Below, in pieces: positions 9,103 through 18,418 of a DNA stretch of 59,966 nt. The DNA comes from Paracoccaceae bacterium (GTDB lineage: Bacteria; Pseudomonadota; Alphaproteobacteria; Rhodobacterales; Rhodobacteraceae), in the NCBI GenBank assembly GCA_024639125.1, contig JAHEJA010000041.1, positions 6,888-66,853 of the forward strand, read 5' to 3'. The notes beneath the pieces are model-generated. The model was not told the origin of the DNA. It saw only the letters and a list, made by a program, of their open reading frames with translations, and ran no database searches. Within the stretch, counting starts at the first letter, position 1. Each line of letters opens with the position of its first letter. Position numbers and translations under genes: made by a program.

Positions 9103-9643
9103 GCTTGTTGCAAAATCAGCCTGTGCAGGCTTGCTGCCATTGACCATCGGAGGGGCGCAAGTCACCGATATAACCCCATCGCATATCACGTCCTTGGCCC
9201 CCTATAATGGTCAAGAGGCGGCTTTGTCCCAAGCCTTGAAAAAGGCGCACGGCTTAACCTTGCCATCCGCGAATGAAGCCACCGAAAACGGTGCGATGCG
9301 TGCTGTTTGGGGCGGATCACATGTGTATCTGGTCGGGGGCGCGCCTGATGCTGCTTTGGCGACACATGCGGCGCTGACGGATCAAACGGATGCCTGGTCT
9401 ATGGTCAAGCTTCAGGGGCAAATGGTGCAATCGGTCTTGGCGCGTTTGGTTCCAGTGGATGTTCGCTTGGCGCACTTCCCAGTGGGGCGCGCAGTGCGGA
9501 CGAAATTGGCGCATCTGAGCGTGTCACTGGTGCGTGTGTCCGATGATGCCTTTGTGATTATGGCCTTTCGCTCGATGGCCAAGACATTGGTGCATGATCT
9601 AAAAGAGGCAATGACATCCCTACAGGGGCGTGGGTCGCTTTAG
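9095..9643 (+). CDS. soxG: Sarcosine oxidase, gamma subunit
   Basis: A 182-residue subunit with the weakly conserved SoxG fold; identity rests on its position after soxA and on C-terminal similarity (VDVRLAHFPVGRAVRTKLAHL). I choose a GTG start at 9095 because AGGAGGG at 9081-9087 sits 7 bases upstream and the resulting VDKLVAKSACAG start fits the family. The ATG in frame at 9056 lies deep inside soxA without a ribosome site. It ends the operon; I see no strong terminator in the 128 bases after it. Confidence 0.85.
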   Translation: MDKLVAKSACAGLLPLTIGGAQVTDITPSHITSLAPYNGQEAALSQALKKAHGLTLPSANEATENGAMRAVWGGSHVYLVGGAPDAALATHAALTDQTDAWSMVKLQGQMVQSVLARLVPVDVRLAHFPVGRAVRTKLAHLSVSLVRVSDDAFVIMAFRSMAKTLVHDLKEAMTSLQGRGSL

Positions 9644-9730
9644 ATCCGCGCAACGAACCAGCCCCATTTGAGTCGAAAAAATATCCATGCGGGTAGTCGC
9701 ATTGATGATTCGCATGTGCTATTCTTGTTT

Positions 9731-9736
9731 TATAAT
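9731..9736 (+). promoter_or_regulatory. Candidate -10 box upstream of the 89-residue gene and dnaG
   Basis: A perfect TATAAT lies 36 bases before the ATG at 9772. No convincing -35 is found 16-18 bases upstream (the nearest, TTGATG at 9702, is 23 bases away), so this is a weak call. Confidence 0.35.
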
Positions 9737-9771
9737 AATTAAAAAAGTAACGAGTAAACCGAGGCAGCAGT

Positions 9772-10041
9772 ATGTCAGATGTCATCATTCTTGATGCCAC
9801 TGTGATCGAGATGACTCCGCTGGAGGGCGAAGTTTCTTATGATACACAGGTAAAAATTGATTTTCATTTTGCGGGCGACACACGGGATCGTCGGGAATGT
9901 TTGGTTCAGGTCACAAGTGTGTTTTGTAAAGCCGTCCCCGAAAAGCGACACATGCGCCGATCCATGAATTTGGCGATCGAAAAAGTGAAGTCCTATTTCG
10001 AAGGCGAAGACGAGAACAGCGATAATCTTTTTGCAATCTAA
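9772..10041 (+). CDS. Conserved-looking hypothetical protein, 89 residues
   Basis: I do not recognise this family. The protein is acidic, with beta-strand-like N-terminal residues (VIILDATVIEMTPLEGEVSYD), a central DFHFAGDTRDRREC segment, a basic stretch (PEKRHMRRSMNLAIEKVK) that looks helical and an acidic tail. It has no signal peptide or membrane helix. GAGGCAGCAG gives a modest ribosome site before the ATG, a TATAAT lies upstream, and dnaG follows after 48 bases in the same direction, so it may share the dnaG transcript. It could be a small DNA-metabolism accessory, but nothing in the sequence proves that. Confidence 0.6.
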   Translation: MSDVIILDATVIEMTPLEGEVSYDTQVKIDFHFAGDTRDRRECLVQVTSVFCKAVPEKRHMRRSMNLAIEKVKSYFEGEDENSDNLFAI

Positions 10042-10089
10042 CCATCGGCGGGTCTAGACTCTGGCGCGCGTAGCGCCGATATTCTGCGC

Positions 10090-12024
10090 ATGAGCCTGCC
10101 ACCCGGATTTCTTGATGAATTGCGTAATAGATTAAGCCTTACACAAGTTGTCGGGCGCAAAGTCACGTGGGATCAACGCAAATCCAACCAAGGCAAAGGC
10201 GATATGTGGTCGCCTTGTCCGTTTCATCAGGAAAAAACTGCATCCTTTCATGTCGATGATCGCAAAGGGTTTTATTACTGCTTTGGCTGTCATGCCAAAG
10301 GCGATGCCATTTCATTTGTCAAAGAAACCGAAAACGTAAGTTTTATGGAGGCGATTGAAATTCTTGCTGGTGAAGCAGGGGTGACAATGCCGGCCCGCGA
10401 TCCCCGAGCGCAGCAAAAATCAGATGCCCGCTCCGAATTGGTGGATGTGATGGAACAGGCAGTCCGCTTTTTCCGCATGTCACTTGGAACGTCCGGGGGC
10501 GCAACGTCGCGGGAATATTTGGCCAAGCGGGGTCTGCAGAAATCAGTTCTGGACCGCTTTGAAATTGGATATGCACCCGATGACCGCCAAGCTTTGTTCC
10601 GCGCGCTGAGTGATCAAGGGGTGCCAAAGGACAAAATTATTGCCGCCGGTCTTTGTGCTGTGCCCGATGATGGTGGCGCACCCTATGATCGGTTTCGCGG
10701 ACGGATCATTTTTCCCATTCGTGACGCGCGGGGCCGCTGCATTGCCTTTGGTGGGCGATCTTTGGATCCCAATGCACGCGCCAAATATCTGAATTCACCC
10801 GAAACGATTTTGTTCGATAAGGGCCGTAATCTATATAACCACGGGCCCGCACGTGCAGCCTCTGGCAAAGGCAAACCTTTGATTGTGGCCGAAGGGTATA
10901 TGGATGTCATTGCTTTGGTCGAAGCGGGCTTTGATGCGGCGGTTGCGCCGCTGGGGACTGCTGTGACCGAGGACCAGCTCCATTTGATGTGGCGCATGAA
11001 CCCAGAACCCATCATTGCATTGGATGGTGACAAGGCCGGATTGCGCGCAGCCTATCGGGTCATTGATCTGGCTTTACCCTTGCTCGAAGCGGGGCGCGCT
11101 TTGCGCTTTGCGTTGATGCCAGAAGGCAAAGATCCAGATGATTTGCTGCGGGCAGGCGGGGCTAAAGCAGTCCAAGAGGTGTTGGACAATGCGGTGCCCA
11201 TGGTCGAATTGCTCTGGCGCCGTGAAACAGAAGGCGGCGTCTTTGATAGCCCTGAACGCAAAGCCGCGCTTGATAAAACCCTTGGACAAAAAATTGGATT
11301 GATCCGTGATCCCGGGCTGAAATCCCATTACGAACAAACGCTCAAAGATTTGAAATGGACGTTGTTCCGCCCCCAACGCACGCCGTTTCAACCCTATAAG
11401 AAAACGCGCGCAACGGCGCATGTTACAACCAAAAATTCCGCCCTTGCGGCTTTGGATGAAAATGTAACGGATTTTATCCGCGAAGGCGTCATTGTTGCGG
11501 TTCTCTTAAGCATTCCGTCGATGGTGGATGAATTCGGGGACCAGCTGTTTGGATTGCACCTTGGGGATCCCGATTTGCAGCGCATTTTGGGTATTATTCG
11601 CGGCTCGCAGACGCGCGATCAAATGGCGCTGCGCCAAGAGGTGGAAACATTAGTTGGTGCGGCTGCTCTTGAAAAGCTGTTCAACGCAGCCCATGTGAAA
11701 ATCACGCCGTGTTTGCGCGCGCCCGATAACCTTGAAATGGCGCGAATGACAGTGGCCGAAGAATTGGCAAAGCTGGGATCCGAACGGGGCTTGCGCGAAG
11801 AATTGCACGAAGCCGAACAGGTGATGGATGTCCATGTTGATGAAATGGTATTGTGGCGTTTGGGGCAAGCCGCTTCGGCGCGCAACAGTGCCACCAAGTC
11901 AGATAACGAAGATCGCGCTCAATACGATTTGGGCGAAAACGGAGCCCGAATCAATCGTGATGAAAAACAGGATTTTGAAAAGCTTTTGTCGAAAATTTCC
12001 TTTAGCAAACCGAAAAATCGTTAA
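10090..12024 (+). CDS. dnaG: DNA primase
   Basis: A 644-residue primase that makes RNA primers at the replication fork. The N-terminal zinc ribbon is visible (CPFHQEKTASFHV ... YYCFGCHAKGD, about residues 40-70). The catalytic core and TOPRIM domain follow, with VAEGYMDVIAL at about 266-276 and the acidic LDGDKAG at about 315. The C-terminal helicase-interaction region is less conserved. It directly precedes rpoD, the alphaproteobacterial version of the macromolecular synthesis operon without rpsU. Confidence 0.95.
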   Translation: MSLPPGFLDELRNRLSLTQVVGRKVTWDQRKSNQGKGDMWSPCPFHQEKTASFHVDDRKGFYYCFGCHAKGDAISFVKETENVSFMEAIEILAGEAGVTMPARDPRAQQKSDARSELVDVMEQAVRFFRMSLGTSGGATSREYLAKRGLQKSVLDRFEIGYAPDDRQALFRALSDQGVPKDKIIAAGLCAVPDDGGAPYDRFRGRIIFPIRDARGRCIAFGGRSLDPNARAKYLNSPETILFDKGRNLYNHGPARAASGKGKPLIVAEGYMDVIALVEAGFDAAVAPLGTAVTEDQLHLMWRMNPEPIIALDGDKAGLRAAYRVIDLALPLLEAGRALRFALMPEGKDPDDLLRAGGAKAVQEVLDNAVPMVELLWRRETEGGVFDSPERKAALDKTLGQKIGLIRDPGLKSHYEQTLKDLKWTLFRPQRTPFQPYKKTRATAHVTTKNSALAALDENVTDFIREGVIVAVLLSIPSMVDEFGDQLFGLHLGDPDLQRILGIIRGSQTRDQMALRQEVETLVGAAALEKLFNAAHVKITPCLRAPDNLEMARMTVAEELAKLGSERGLREELHEAEQVMDVHVDEMVLWRLGQAASARNSATKSDNEDRAQYDLGENGARINRDEKQDFEKLLSKISFSKPKNR

Positions 12025-12067
12025 TTTGATGACAATTTAGTAAATATTTTTCCCTATATGGGTTTCC

Positions 12068-12107
12068 GAATCATCAGATACCGCTATTGATTCGTATCAG
12101 ACGAATC
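12068..12107 (+). promoter_or_regulatory. Cluster of three GANTC sites and a palindrome upstream of rpoD
   Basis: GAATC at 12068, GATTC at 12089 and GAATC at 12103 lie within 40 bases. The last two are part of the perfect inverted repeat GATTCGT-ATCAG-ACGAATC (12089-12107), 25 bases before the rpoD ATG. GANTC is the target of the alphaproteobacterial CcrM methylase. Regulation of rpoD by methylation is inference; the palindrome could also form a leader hairpin. Confidence 0.45.
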
Positions 12108-12132
12108 ATTCGCCCCCAATCAGGAGCATTTC

Positions 12133-14115
12133 ATGGCCGCCAAAGACACAGACGACCGTAAGAACGACGATCAAGACGCAGAAATGTCATTGGACATGAG
12201 CCAAACTGCTGTCAAACGGATGATCGCAGACGCCCGTGAAAAGGGGTATATTACTTACGATCAGCTGAACAAAGTGTTGCCTCCTGATCAGGTGTCTTCC
12301 GAACAAATCGAAGACGTGATGTCGATGTTGTCTGAAATGGGCATTAACATTATCGAAGACGACGATGCGGATGACGAAGACAAAGGTCCAACAGATCTAG
12401 TTGCGACAACCGGCACCAAAGATGTGGCGCTGTCCTCTGGGGACACCGAAAAGCTAGACCGCACAGATGACCCTGTCCGCATGTATTTGCGCGAAATGGG
12501 ATCTGTAGAGCTTTTGTCGCGCGAAGGCGAAATTGCAATCGCCAAGCGCATCGAAGCGGGTCGCAATACGATGATCCTTGGGCTATGTGAAAGCCCCCTG
12601 ACATTCCAAGCGATTACCATTTGGCGTGACGAACTTCTAAGCGAAGATATTTTGCTGCGCGACGTGATCGACCTAGAAGCCACATTCGGCAATCAACTGG
12701 GCGACGAAGACGGGGTCGAGCCTGTTCTTGACCCAACAGCGGTTGCTGGCTCTGGCGTGCAAAAAACCAGCGATCAACCTGAATTAGATGCAGACGGAAA
12801 CCCGATTGCTTCTGACGATGACGATGACGAAGATGATCAATCCAACATGTCTTTGGCCGCGATGGAAGCCGCGCTCAAGCCACGTGCGTTGGAAACCTTG
12901 GACCAGATCGCCGCGGATTACGAAGCGCTGTCACAAATGCAAGATAGCCGGATTTCTGCAACCTTGAACGAAGATGGCAGCTTTAGCGCCGTTGACGAAG
13001 GCGTGTATCAAAAGCTACGCTCCGAAATCGTTGTTTTGGTGAATGAACTGCACCTGCACAACAACCGTATCGAAGCCTTGATCGACCAGCTTTACGGCAT
13101 CAACCGCCGCATCATGCAAATCGACAGCGCGATGGTAAAACTAGCGGACCAAGCGCGGATCAACCGTCGTGAATTTATTGACGAATATCGCGGCTATGAA
13201 TTGGACCCGAACTGGCTTGATCGCATGGCGGATAAATCTGGTCGCGGTTGGCAAATGTTCATCGAACGCTCGCGGGACAAAGCCGAAGAACTGCGCAACG
13301 ATATGGCTCAAGTCGGTCAATACGTCGGTTTGGATATTTCCGAATTCCGCCGCATCGTGAGCCAAGTTCAAAAGGGCGAAAAAGAAGCCCGCCAAGCCAA
13401 AAAAGAAATGGTCGAAGCCAACCTTCGTTTGGTTATTTCGATTGCTAAAAAATACACAAACCGTGGTTTGCAATTCTTGGATTTGATCCAAGAGGGCAAC
13501 ATTGGTTTGATGAAAGCGGTGGATAAATTTGAATATCGCCGGGGCTATAAATTCAGCACCTACGCCACATGGTGGATCCGTCAGGCCATCACCCGCTCAA
13601 TCGCGGATCAGGCCCGTACAATCCGTATTCCGGTGCATATGATCGAAACGATCAATAAGCTGGTGCGCACGGGTCGTCAGATGCTCCATGAAATTGGTCG
13701 CGAACCAACCCCCGAAGAATTGGCAGAAAAGCTGCAAATGCCTTTGGAAAAAGTACGCAAAGTGATGAAAATCGCCAAAGAGCCGATTTCTTTGGAAACC
13801 CCGATTGGCGACGAAGAAGATTCACAGCTTGGCGATTTCATCGAAGACAAAAACGCAGTGCTTCCATTGGACAGCGCGATTCAGGAAAACCTCAAAGAAA
13901 CCACAACACGGGTTCTGTCGTCCCTGACCCCGCGCGAAGAACGCGTCTTGCGTATGCGCTTTGGGATCGGCATGAACACGGATCACACGTTGGAAGAAGT
14001 CGGTCAACAATTTAGCGTGACCCGCGAACGGATCCGCCAAATCGAAGCCAAAGCCCTTCGCAAACTCAAACACCCCAGCCGCTCGCGCAAGTTGCGCAGC
14101 TTCTTGGATGAATAA
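12133..14115 (+). CDS. rpoD: RNA polymerase primary sigma factor (sigma-70)
   Basis: A 660-residue housekeeping sigma factor. Region 1.1 occupies the first about 80 residues and is followed by an acidic linker. Region 1.2 begins [17 protein letters not shown] long non-conserved region contains a poly-Asp stretch (DDDDDEDDQ). Region 2 carries the core-binding and -10 recognition helix ([19 protein letters not shown]). Regions 3 and 4 end with the -35 recognition helix ([18 protein letters not shown]). CAGGAG 7-12 bases before the ATG fixes the start. It stands 108 bases after dnaG and ends in a strong terminator. Confidence 0.97.
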   Translation: MAAKDTDDRKNDDQDAEMSLDMSQTAVKRMIADAREKGYITYDQLNKVLPPDQVSSEQIEDVMSMLSEMGINIIEDDDADDEDKGPTDLVATTGTKDVALSSGDTEKLDRTDDPVRMYLREMGSVELLSREGEIAIAKRIEAGRNTMILGLCESPLTFQAITIWRDELLSEDILLRDVIDLEATFGNQLGDEDGVEPVLDPTAVAGSGVQKTSDQPELDADGNPIASDDDDDEDDQSNMSLAAMEAALKPRALETLDQIAADYEALSQMQDSRISATLNEDGSFSAVDEGVYQKLRSEIVVLVNELHLHNNRIEALIDQLYGINRRIMQIDSAMVKLADQARINRREFIDEYRGYELDPNWLDRMADKSGRGWQMFIERSRDKAEELRNDMAQVGQYVGLDISEFRRIVSQVQKGEKEARQAKKEMVEANLRLVISIAKKYTNRGLQFLDLIQEGNIGLMKAVDKFEYRRGYKFSTYATWWIRQAITRSIADQARTIRIPVHMIETINKLVRTGRQMLHEIGREPTPEELAEKLQMPLEKVRKVMKIAKEPISLETPIGDEEDSQLGDFIEDKNAVLPLDSAIQENLKETTTRVLSSLTPREERVLRMRFGIGMNTDHTLEEVGQQFSVTRERIRQIEAKALRKLKHPSRSRKLRSFLDE

Positions 14116-14140
14116 AAAACGCGCCTTCGGGCGCGTTTTT
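14115..14140 (+). terminator. Rho-independent terminator of rpoD
   Basis: Perfect 11-bp stem AAAAACGCGCC / GGCGCGTTTTT closed by a TTCG tetraloop. It begins at the last base of the rpoD stop codon. Confidence 0.93.
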
Positions 14141-14225
14141 GTTGCGTCACGGGTTTAAATACGCCGGTCGGTTTAGCTGTAAACCGCAGCAAATCGCACC
14201 GACAGGATACCGATACAATACCGAC

Positions 14226-14639
14226 ATGTCACAGACGACCGAATTTAACATTTCCACCTCTGGCCAAGGGCTCTATGAATTTACCCGCGACGTCGCCCAG
14301 TGGGTCAGCGGAACAGGCCTGCTTACTCTCTTTGTGCGCCACACCTCCGCCAGCCTTCTGATCCAGGAAAACGCCGACCCAGACGTCCAAGCCGACCTTA
14401 GGGCGTTTTTCCACCGCCTTGTTCCTCCTACTACTGATCCAAGCATGTCCTACCTCACCCATACCTACGAAGGCCCAGACGACATGCCCGCCCATATCAA
14501 GGCCGCGATGCTACCCGTTTCGCTTGGTATTCCTGTGATCAAAGGTCGCCTGAGCCTGGGAACATGGCAAGGCATCTATTTGTTCGAACATCGCACTGCC
14601 CCACATAAACGTCGGGTTGTCGCCCATCTTTCCCAATAA
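14226..14639 (+). CDS. YjbQ/UPF0047 family protein (secondary thiamine-phosphate synthase-like)
   Basis: A 137-residue single-domain protein. It contains the family signatures FVRHTSASLLIQENADPDV and, near the C-terminus, LGTWQGIYLFEHR. Conserved histidines in HTSASL and SYLTHTYEGPDD are probable metal or phosphate ligands. Some members show weak thiamine-phosphate synthase activity, but the physiological role is unsettled. I start at the ATG at 14226 (MSQTTEF), typical for the family; the upstream open frame has no homology. It is monocistronic, after the rpoD terminator. Confidence 0.85.
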   Translation: MSQTTEFNISTSGQGLYEFTRDVAQWVSGTGLLTLFVRHTSASLLIQENADPDVQADLRAFFHRLVPPTTDPSMSYLTHTYEGPDDMPAHIKAAMLPVSLGIPVIKGRLSLGTWQGIYLFEHRTAPHKRRVVAHLSQ

Positions 14640-14841
14640 TTTCAGGAACCTATACCTTCACTTTTGCAAAAATACTCAAATATCCGACGCTTAACGCCCC
14701 AAGCGCGGCTGGATCAGCATCCTCTATCTAGTGATTGTATTTCCCCTCTACCCAAATTGTTGTTGCTGTCCTATAGTGCCTGTGGATAACTTGGCAGTAG
14801 ACCAAGATAGATGAGGCAGACTTTAAAAGAGGGAATGTGCG

Positions 14842-15309
14842 ATGCGCTGTCCGTTTTGCGGAAATATAGATACTCAGGTAAAGGATTCACGCCCCGCCGA
14901 AGACCACGTGTCCATTCGACGCCGCAGGTTTTGCGCGGATTGTGGTGGGCGTTTTACAACCTATGAACGCGTGCAATTGCGGGATTTGGTTGTCATTAAA
15001 ACCAATGGTCGCCGAGAAGATTTTGACCGTGACAAATTAGAACGCTCGATCAGAATCGCCCTGCAAAAACGCCCCGTCGAACACGATCGTATGGAAAAAA
15101 TGATCTCTGGAATTGTGCGCCGTTTAGAAAGCATGGGGGAAACGGATATCCCTTCCAAAATGATCGGCGAGATCGTAATGGAGGCCTTGGCGCGTATTGA
15201 CACGGTTGCTTACGTGCGATTTGCAAGCGTTTACAAGAACTTCCAAGCAGCGGATGATTTTGATAAATTCGTCTCGGAACTGCGTCCAAACACAGAACCA
15301 GAGGCATAA
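14842..15309 (+). CDS. nrdR: Transcriptional repressor NrdR
   Basis: A 155-residue repressor of ribonucleotide reductase genes. It has the N-terminal zinc ribbon ([18 protein letters not shown], then [14 protein letters not shown]) and the ATP-cone from about residue 49 ([20 protein letters not shown]). It binds ATP/dATP and NrdR boxes near nrd promoters, none of which I see here. It is the first gene of nrdR-ribD, an arrangement common in alphaproteobacteria; ribD begins 7 bases after its stop. Confidence 0.95.
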   Translation: MRCPFCGNIDTQVKDSRPAEDHVSIRRRRFCADCGGRFTTYERVQLRDLVVIKTNGRREDFDRDKLERSIRIALQKRPVEHDRMEKMISGIVRRLESMGETDIPSKMIGEIVMEALARIDTVAYVRFASVYKNFQAADDFDKFVSELRPNTEPEA

Positions 15310-15316
15310 CATCACT

Positions 15317-16405
15317 GTGTCGCACGAACGTTTTATGGCGATGGCCCTTACTTTGGGCCGTCGTGGGTTGGGGCGTACATGGCCCAATCCGTCTGTTGGA
15401 TGTGTTCTCGTCAAGGACGGGATCATTGTTGGGCGTGGCTGGACCGCAGATGGCGGACGCCCGCATGCCGAACCGCAAGCCTTAGCTCAAGCCGGGTTTC
15501 TGGCGCGCGGAGCGACGGCCTATGTCACTCTGGAACCCTGTGCGCATGTGGGGCAAACACCACCCTGTGCGCAGGCTTTGATTGATGCAGGCGTTGCCCA
15601 TGTGGTTGCGGCACTTGGCGATCATGACCATCGGGTTGACGGTCGTGGGTTTGACATGTTGCGCGCCGCTGGCATAGCGGTCACCACCGGTGTTTTGGCA
15701 GATCAAGCAGCATTGGATCATCGGGGATTCTTTTCCCGTATTGATCAAGGCCGCCCTCTCGTGACCCTAAAGCTTGCAAATAGCTTTGATGGGCGGATCG
15801 CAACGGCGTCTGGCGATAGCCAATGGATCACCGATGCCCCAGCGCGGCGGCGTGTACATTTGATGCGTGCAACCCATGACGCGGTGCTGATTGGGGCGGG
15901 AACGGCGCGCGATGACGATCCTAGTCTGACCATCCGTGATCTTGGAATAGATCGCCAACCTGTGCGGGTTGTGGTATCTCGATTGCTTGACATTCCGATG
16001 ACGGGCAAGCTTGCGCAAACTGCCCAAGACGTCCCGCTTTGGCTATGTCACGGACCGCAGGCCAGCGCAGAGTTGAAATCCGCTTGGCGTGGGATCGGGG
16101 CCGAATTGATTGAATGCCGCACAACATCCCATGCAATTGATGTCACCTCTTTGCTTGCCGAACTTGGCACGCGTGGTTTGACGCGTGTGTTTTGCGAGGG
16201 TGGTGGCACCTTGGCGGCGTCATTGCTGGGGGCCGATATGGTGGATGATCTGATTGGATTTACCGCAGGTGTGGTAATCGGGGCCGAAGGGCGCGCGTCG
16301 ATCGGGGCTATGGGGCTTGATCGTTTGGCGATGGCCCCACGGTTTAGATTAGCAGAAACCTATCCAATAGGACCCGACGTTATGCATCTTTGGCGACGTT
16401 CTTAG
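15317..16405 (+). CDS. ribD: Bifunctional pyrimidine deaminase/reductase RibD
   Basis: A 362-residue riboflavin enzyme. The N-terminal deaminase domain has the zinc motifs HAEPQAL and TLEPCAHVGQTPPC. The C-terminal reductase domain begins near VTLKLANSFDGRIATASGDSQ, with the characteristic FCEGGGTLAASLL near the end. I choose the GTG at 15317, giving VSHERFMAMALTLGRRGLG; the first ATG after it is at 15335 and no ATG is available between the nrdR stop and there. The stop codon overlaps the stop of the convergent kpsC by 4 bases. ribE follows 4.7 kb later, the two being separated by three capsule genes. Confidence 0.93.
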   Translation: MSHERFMAMALTLGRRGLGRTWPNPSVGCVLVKDGIIVGRGWTADGGRPHAEPQALAQAGFLARGATAYVTLEPCAHVGQTPPCAQALIDAGVAHVVAALGDHDHRVDGRGFDMLRAAGIAVTTGVLADQAALDHRGFFSRIDQGRPLVTLKLANSFDGRIATASGDSQWITDAPARRRVHLMRATHDAVLIGAGTARDDDPSLTIRDLGIDRQPVRVVVSRLLDIPMTGKLAQTAQDVPLWLCHGPQASAELKSAWRGIGAELIECRTTSHAIDVTSLLAELGTRGLTRVFCEGGGTLAASLLGADMVDDLIGFTAGVVIGAEGRASIGAMGLDRLAMAPRFRLAETYPIGPDVMHLWRRS

Positions 16406-18414
16406 CGCCATAGGTGCGCGTAGCTGGCGAATATGCCTTGGGTTTTGGCTAGCAAACGCGTGCTCAATCGCGGTTTGGGAATGGTGGATTGTTCGATGCG
16501 ATCTAAAACGACTTCGATTGGACAGGCGCGTTTGGTCAGGGGGTCGAAATATCTGGGATAGTCGATCAATGCTGTATGCACCAACCTTTCCAAATCAATG
16601 CGGTTATGACGACGCGATGGGCGTTTTCCCAAATCCGTCGTAAGCCCCCATCCCGCATAAAACGGTGTGCCGTAGGTTGTGACTTGTTTTCCTCGGATCA
16701 AGGCTTCGAACCCCATAAGCGACGTCATTGTGTGGACTTCATCAACCGCATCGATCAAGGCGATTGCATCCCCCTTATTGGCGATGATATCGGCGTATTT
16801 CTTGGCGTCATCAGGGGATAATTTGCCCAAGCGTAGACCAGTTTCCACATCTGGATGCGGTTTATACACGATAATCGCATCCGGATTGCTTTCACGCACC
16901 GATTGCAAAAGCGCAAGGTTTGTGCGGATAGATGAGGTGCCTTTCAAGATGGACGCGTCGTCTTCTACCTGACCGGGGACCAGAATTTTCCGCCCCTCAG
17001 CAAGCGCATAGGTTTCGCCCGAAAGATTATATTTGCTTAGGTGGGATGCAATCAATCGCTCACAAAGCTTTGCGGCCCGATCGCGTTGGTCAGGGCGCAG
17101 GTCAGCGGCGGTATTTAGCAGATGCTCCAATCGACTTTGACGGGTTGGATCGTAATAAATGCCCATATCATCACAGACCAATGACAAGGGGGGCACCAAT
17201 TCTGCGCCCAACCCTTTGGACCGAATGAACCCGTCTTCTACACGAACGCAGCCTGCGTATTCACCGGCTTTTCCGGCCCAAATCATATGTGGTTTGTGTG
17301 GCGTTGGGGTCGATGAAAAGGTCATTTTTTGATAGCGACCAAAGAAATCCTGGAAATGTTTGCGTTTCCACAATCGGATGTGATCCGCGCTCCATCCTTG
17401 TCGATCCTCGCGCCATGCGCGTGTTTCGGCTTCGAGTGTGGCAAGCACCTCTTCGAGTTGACACAGGCGATCCCGATAAGGATCATACCATTTTGGATAC
17501 AGGATCATTGCAGCGGCAAACAGCTGGGCACGGGTCAATTTACGTTGTCGTCGTTGCACGGGAAATTGATCGTCACTTAGCCCCCATCCTGCGTAAAACG
17601 GTTGGCCGAACACACGTGGTTTGTGCCCCATCATAATTGCTTCGAACCCAACCTGAGAAGACACCGTGTAAACCGCAATCGCCCCCTCCATCAGTGAAAA
17701 GGGCGAAATGGGATCCTGCATCAGCGTAATGCGGTCTGATTGACAATGCTCTGGCCCATAATATCCAGAGCGTAAACCACTATTGGTTTCGGGGTGGGAT
17801 TTGATCAAGATACGCGCATTTGGATGCTCTTCTTGGGCGTAGTACAGCATTTCAGCAAAAAGCGCAGCATTGCCTTTTGAGGCAGTAACCGACGCGTCAT
17901 TGAGCGCCTGATCAATGACCAAGACATAGCCTGCTTGGGGGCAGGGGATGTCTAGATCAATCGCGGCGTATTTGCTCAAGTGGTTTTGCACGATCCGTGT
18001 CATCGATGCGCGCGCACGGGCCAAAATCGCACCATCGTCCAGCGGATCATACAGTAGAATTTCCTCAAGCTCGCAAGGCGTTGTCGGGTCGAAATGAATA
18101 CCCTTGTGATCAATCAGCAACCCGAGTGGTGGCTCTTGATTCAGCTTGGCTGGGAACAGGCTGCGTAAAAACGCGTCTTCGACTGTGACAATCTGAGCCC
18201 CAGTTTTCTTAGCGACTGTCCGGCCACGATGGGCCGTTGGGGAATTGCCCCAAACAATTACCTGTTCGCGGGCTTTGGGCCAGCCAATCACGATTTTATA
18301 GCCGGCGAGGGTCAGGATGCGACGCGTGATTTTTTGTGTGAAAAAGCCGCCATTGAATGCAAAAGCCCGCGTAAGCAACGGGGGCTTGCGCGGGCTTTTG
18401 GGTGTTTTGTGCAT
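16402..18414 (-). CDS. kpsC: Capsule polysaccharide beta-Kdo glycosyltransferase, KpsC family
   Basis: A 670-residue protein with an internal duplication. The first half has TVEDAFLRSLFP, KSHPETNSGLR and GFEAIMMGHKPRVFGQPFY; the second half has RVEDGFIRSKGLG, KPHPDVETGLR and GFEALIRGKQVTTYGTPFY. Two transferase domains fit the dual beta-Kdo transferases that build the lipid linker of group 2 capsules in the cytoplasm. The only sensible start is the ATG at 18414, five bases after the wza-like gene stops, since no other ATG follows before the conserved domain. A strong hairpin (18361-18399) lies just inside this start. It is the third gene of the capsule block (kpsS, wza-like, kpsC). Confidence 0.88.
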   Translation of the reverse strand: MHKTPKSPRKPPLLTRAFAFNGGFFTQKITRRILTLAGYKIVIGWPKAREQVIVWGNSPTAHRGRTVAKKTGAQIVTVEDAFLRSLFPAKLNQEPPLGLLIDHKGIHFDPTTPCELEEILLYDPLDDGAILARARASMTRIVQNHLSKYAAIDLDIPCPQAGYVLVIDQALNDASVTASKGNAALFAEMLYYAQEEHPNARILIKSHPETNSGLRSGYYGPEHCQSDRITLMQDPISPFSLMEGAIAVYTVSSQVGFEAIMMGHKPRVFGQPFYAGWGLSDDQFPVQRRQRKLTRAQLFAAAMILYPKWYDPYRDRLCQLEEVLATLEAETRAWREDRQGWSADHIRLWKRKHFQDFFGRYQKMTFSSTPTPHKPHMIWAGKAGEYAGCVRVEDGFIRSKGLGAELVPPLSLVCDDMGIYYDPTRQSRLEHLLNTAADLRPDQRDRAAKLCERLIASHLSKYNLSGETYALAEGRKILVPGQVEDDASILKGTSSIRTNLALLQSVRESNPDAIIVYKPHPDVETGLRLGKLSPDDAKKYADIIANKGDAIALIDAVDEVHTMTSLMGFEALIRGKQVTTYGTPFYAGWGLTTDLGKRPSRRHNRIDLERLVHTALIDYPRYFDPLTKRACPIEVVLDRIEQSTIPKPRLSTRLLAKTQGIFASYAHLWR
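18361..18399 (-). terminator. Terminator-like hairpin inside the 5' end of kpsC
   Basis: Eleven perfect base pairs (AAAAGCCCGCG / CGCGGGCTTTT), extendable to 16 with one G-U pair, and ending in four U in the minus-strand direction. It lies 20-59 bases after the wza-like stop, and also within kpsC codons 6-18 if kpsC starts at 18414. Confidence 0.7.
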
Positions 18415-18418
18415 GCTG

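Noticed and set aside
12089-12107. rpoD-upstream palindrome as another SqrR-type operator
   Set aside because: The spacing is ATTC-N9-GAAT, not N8, and the gene is unrelated to sulfur; GANTC sites explain the pattern better.
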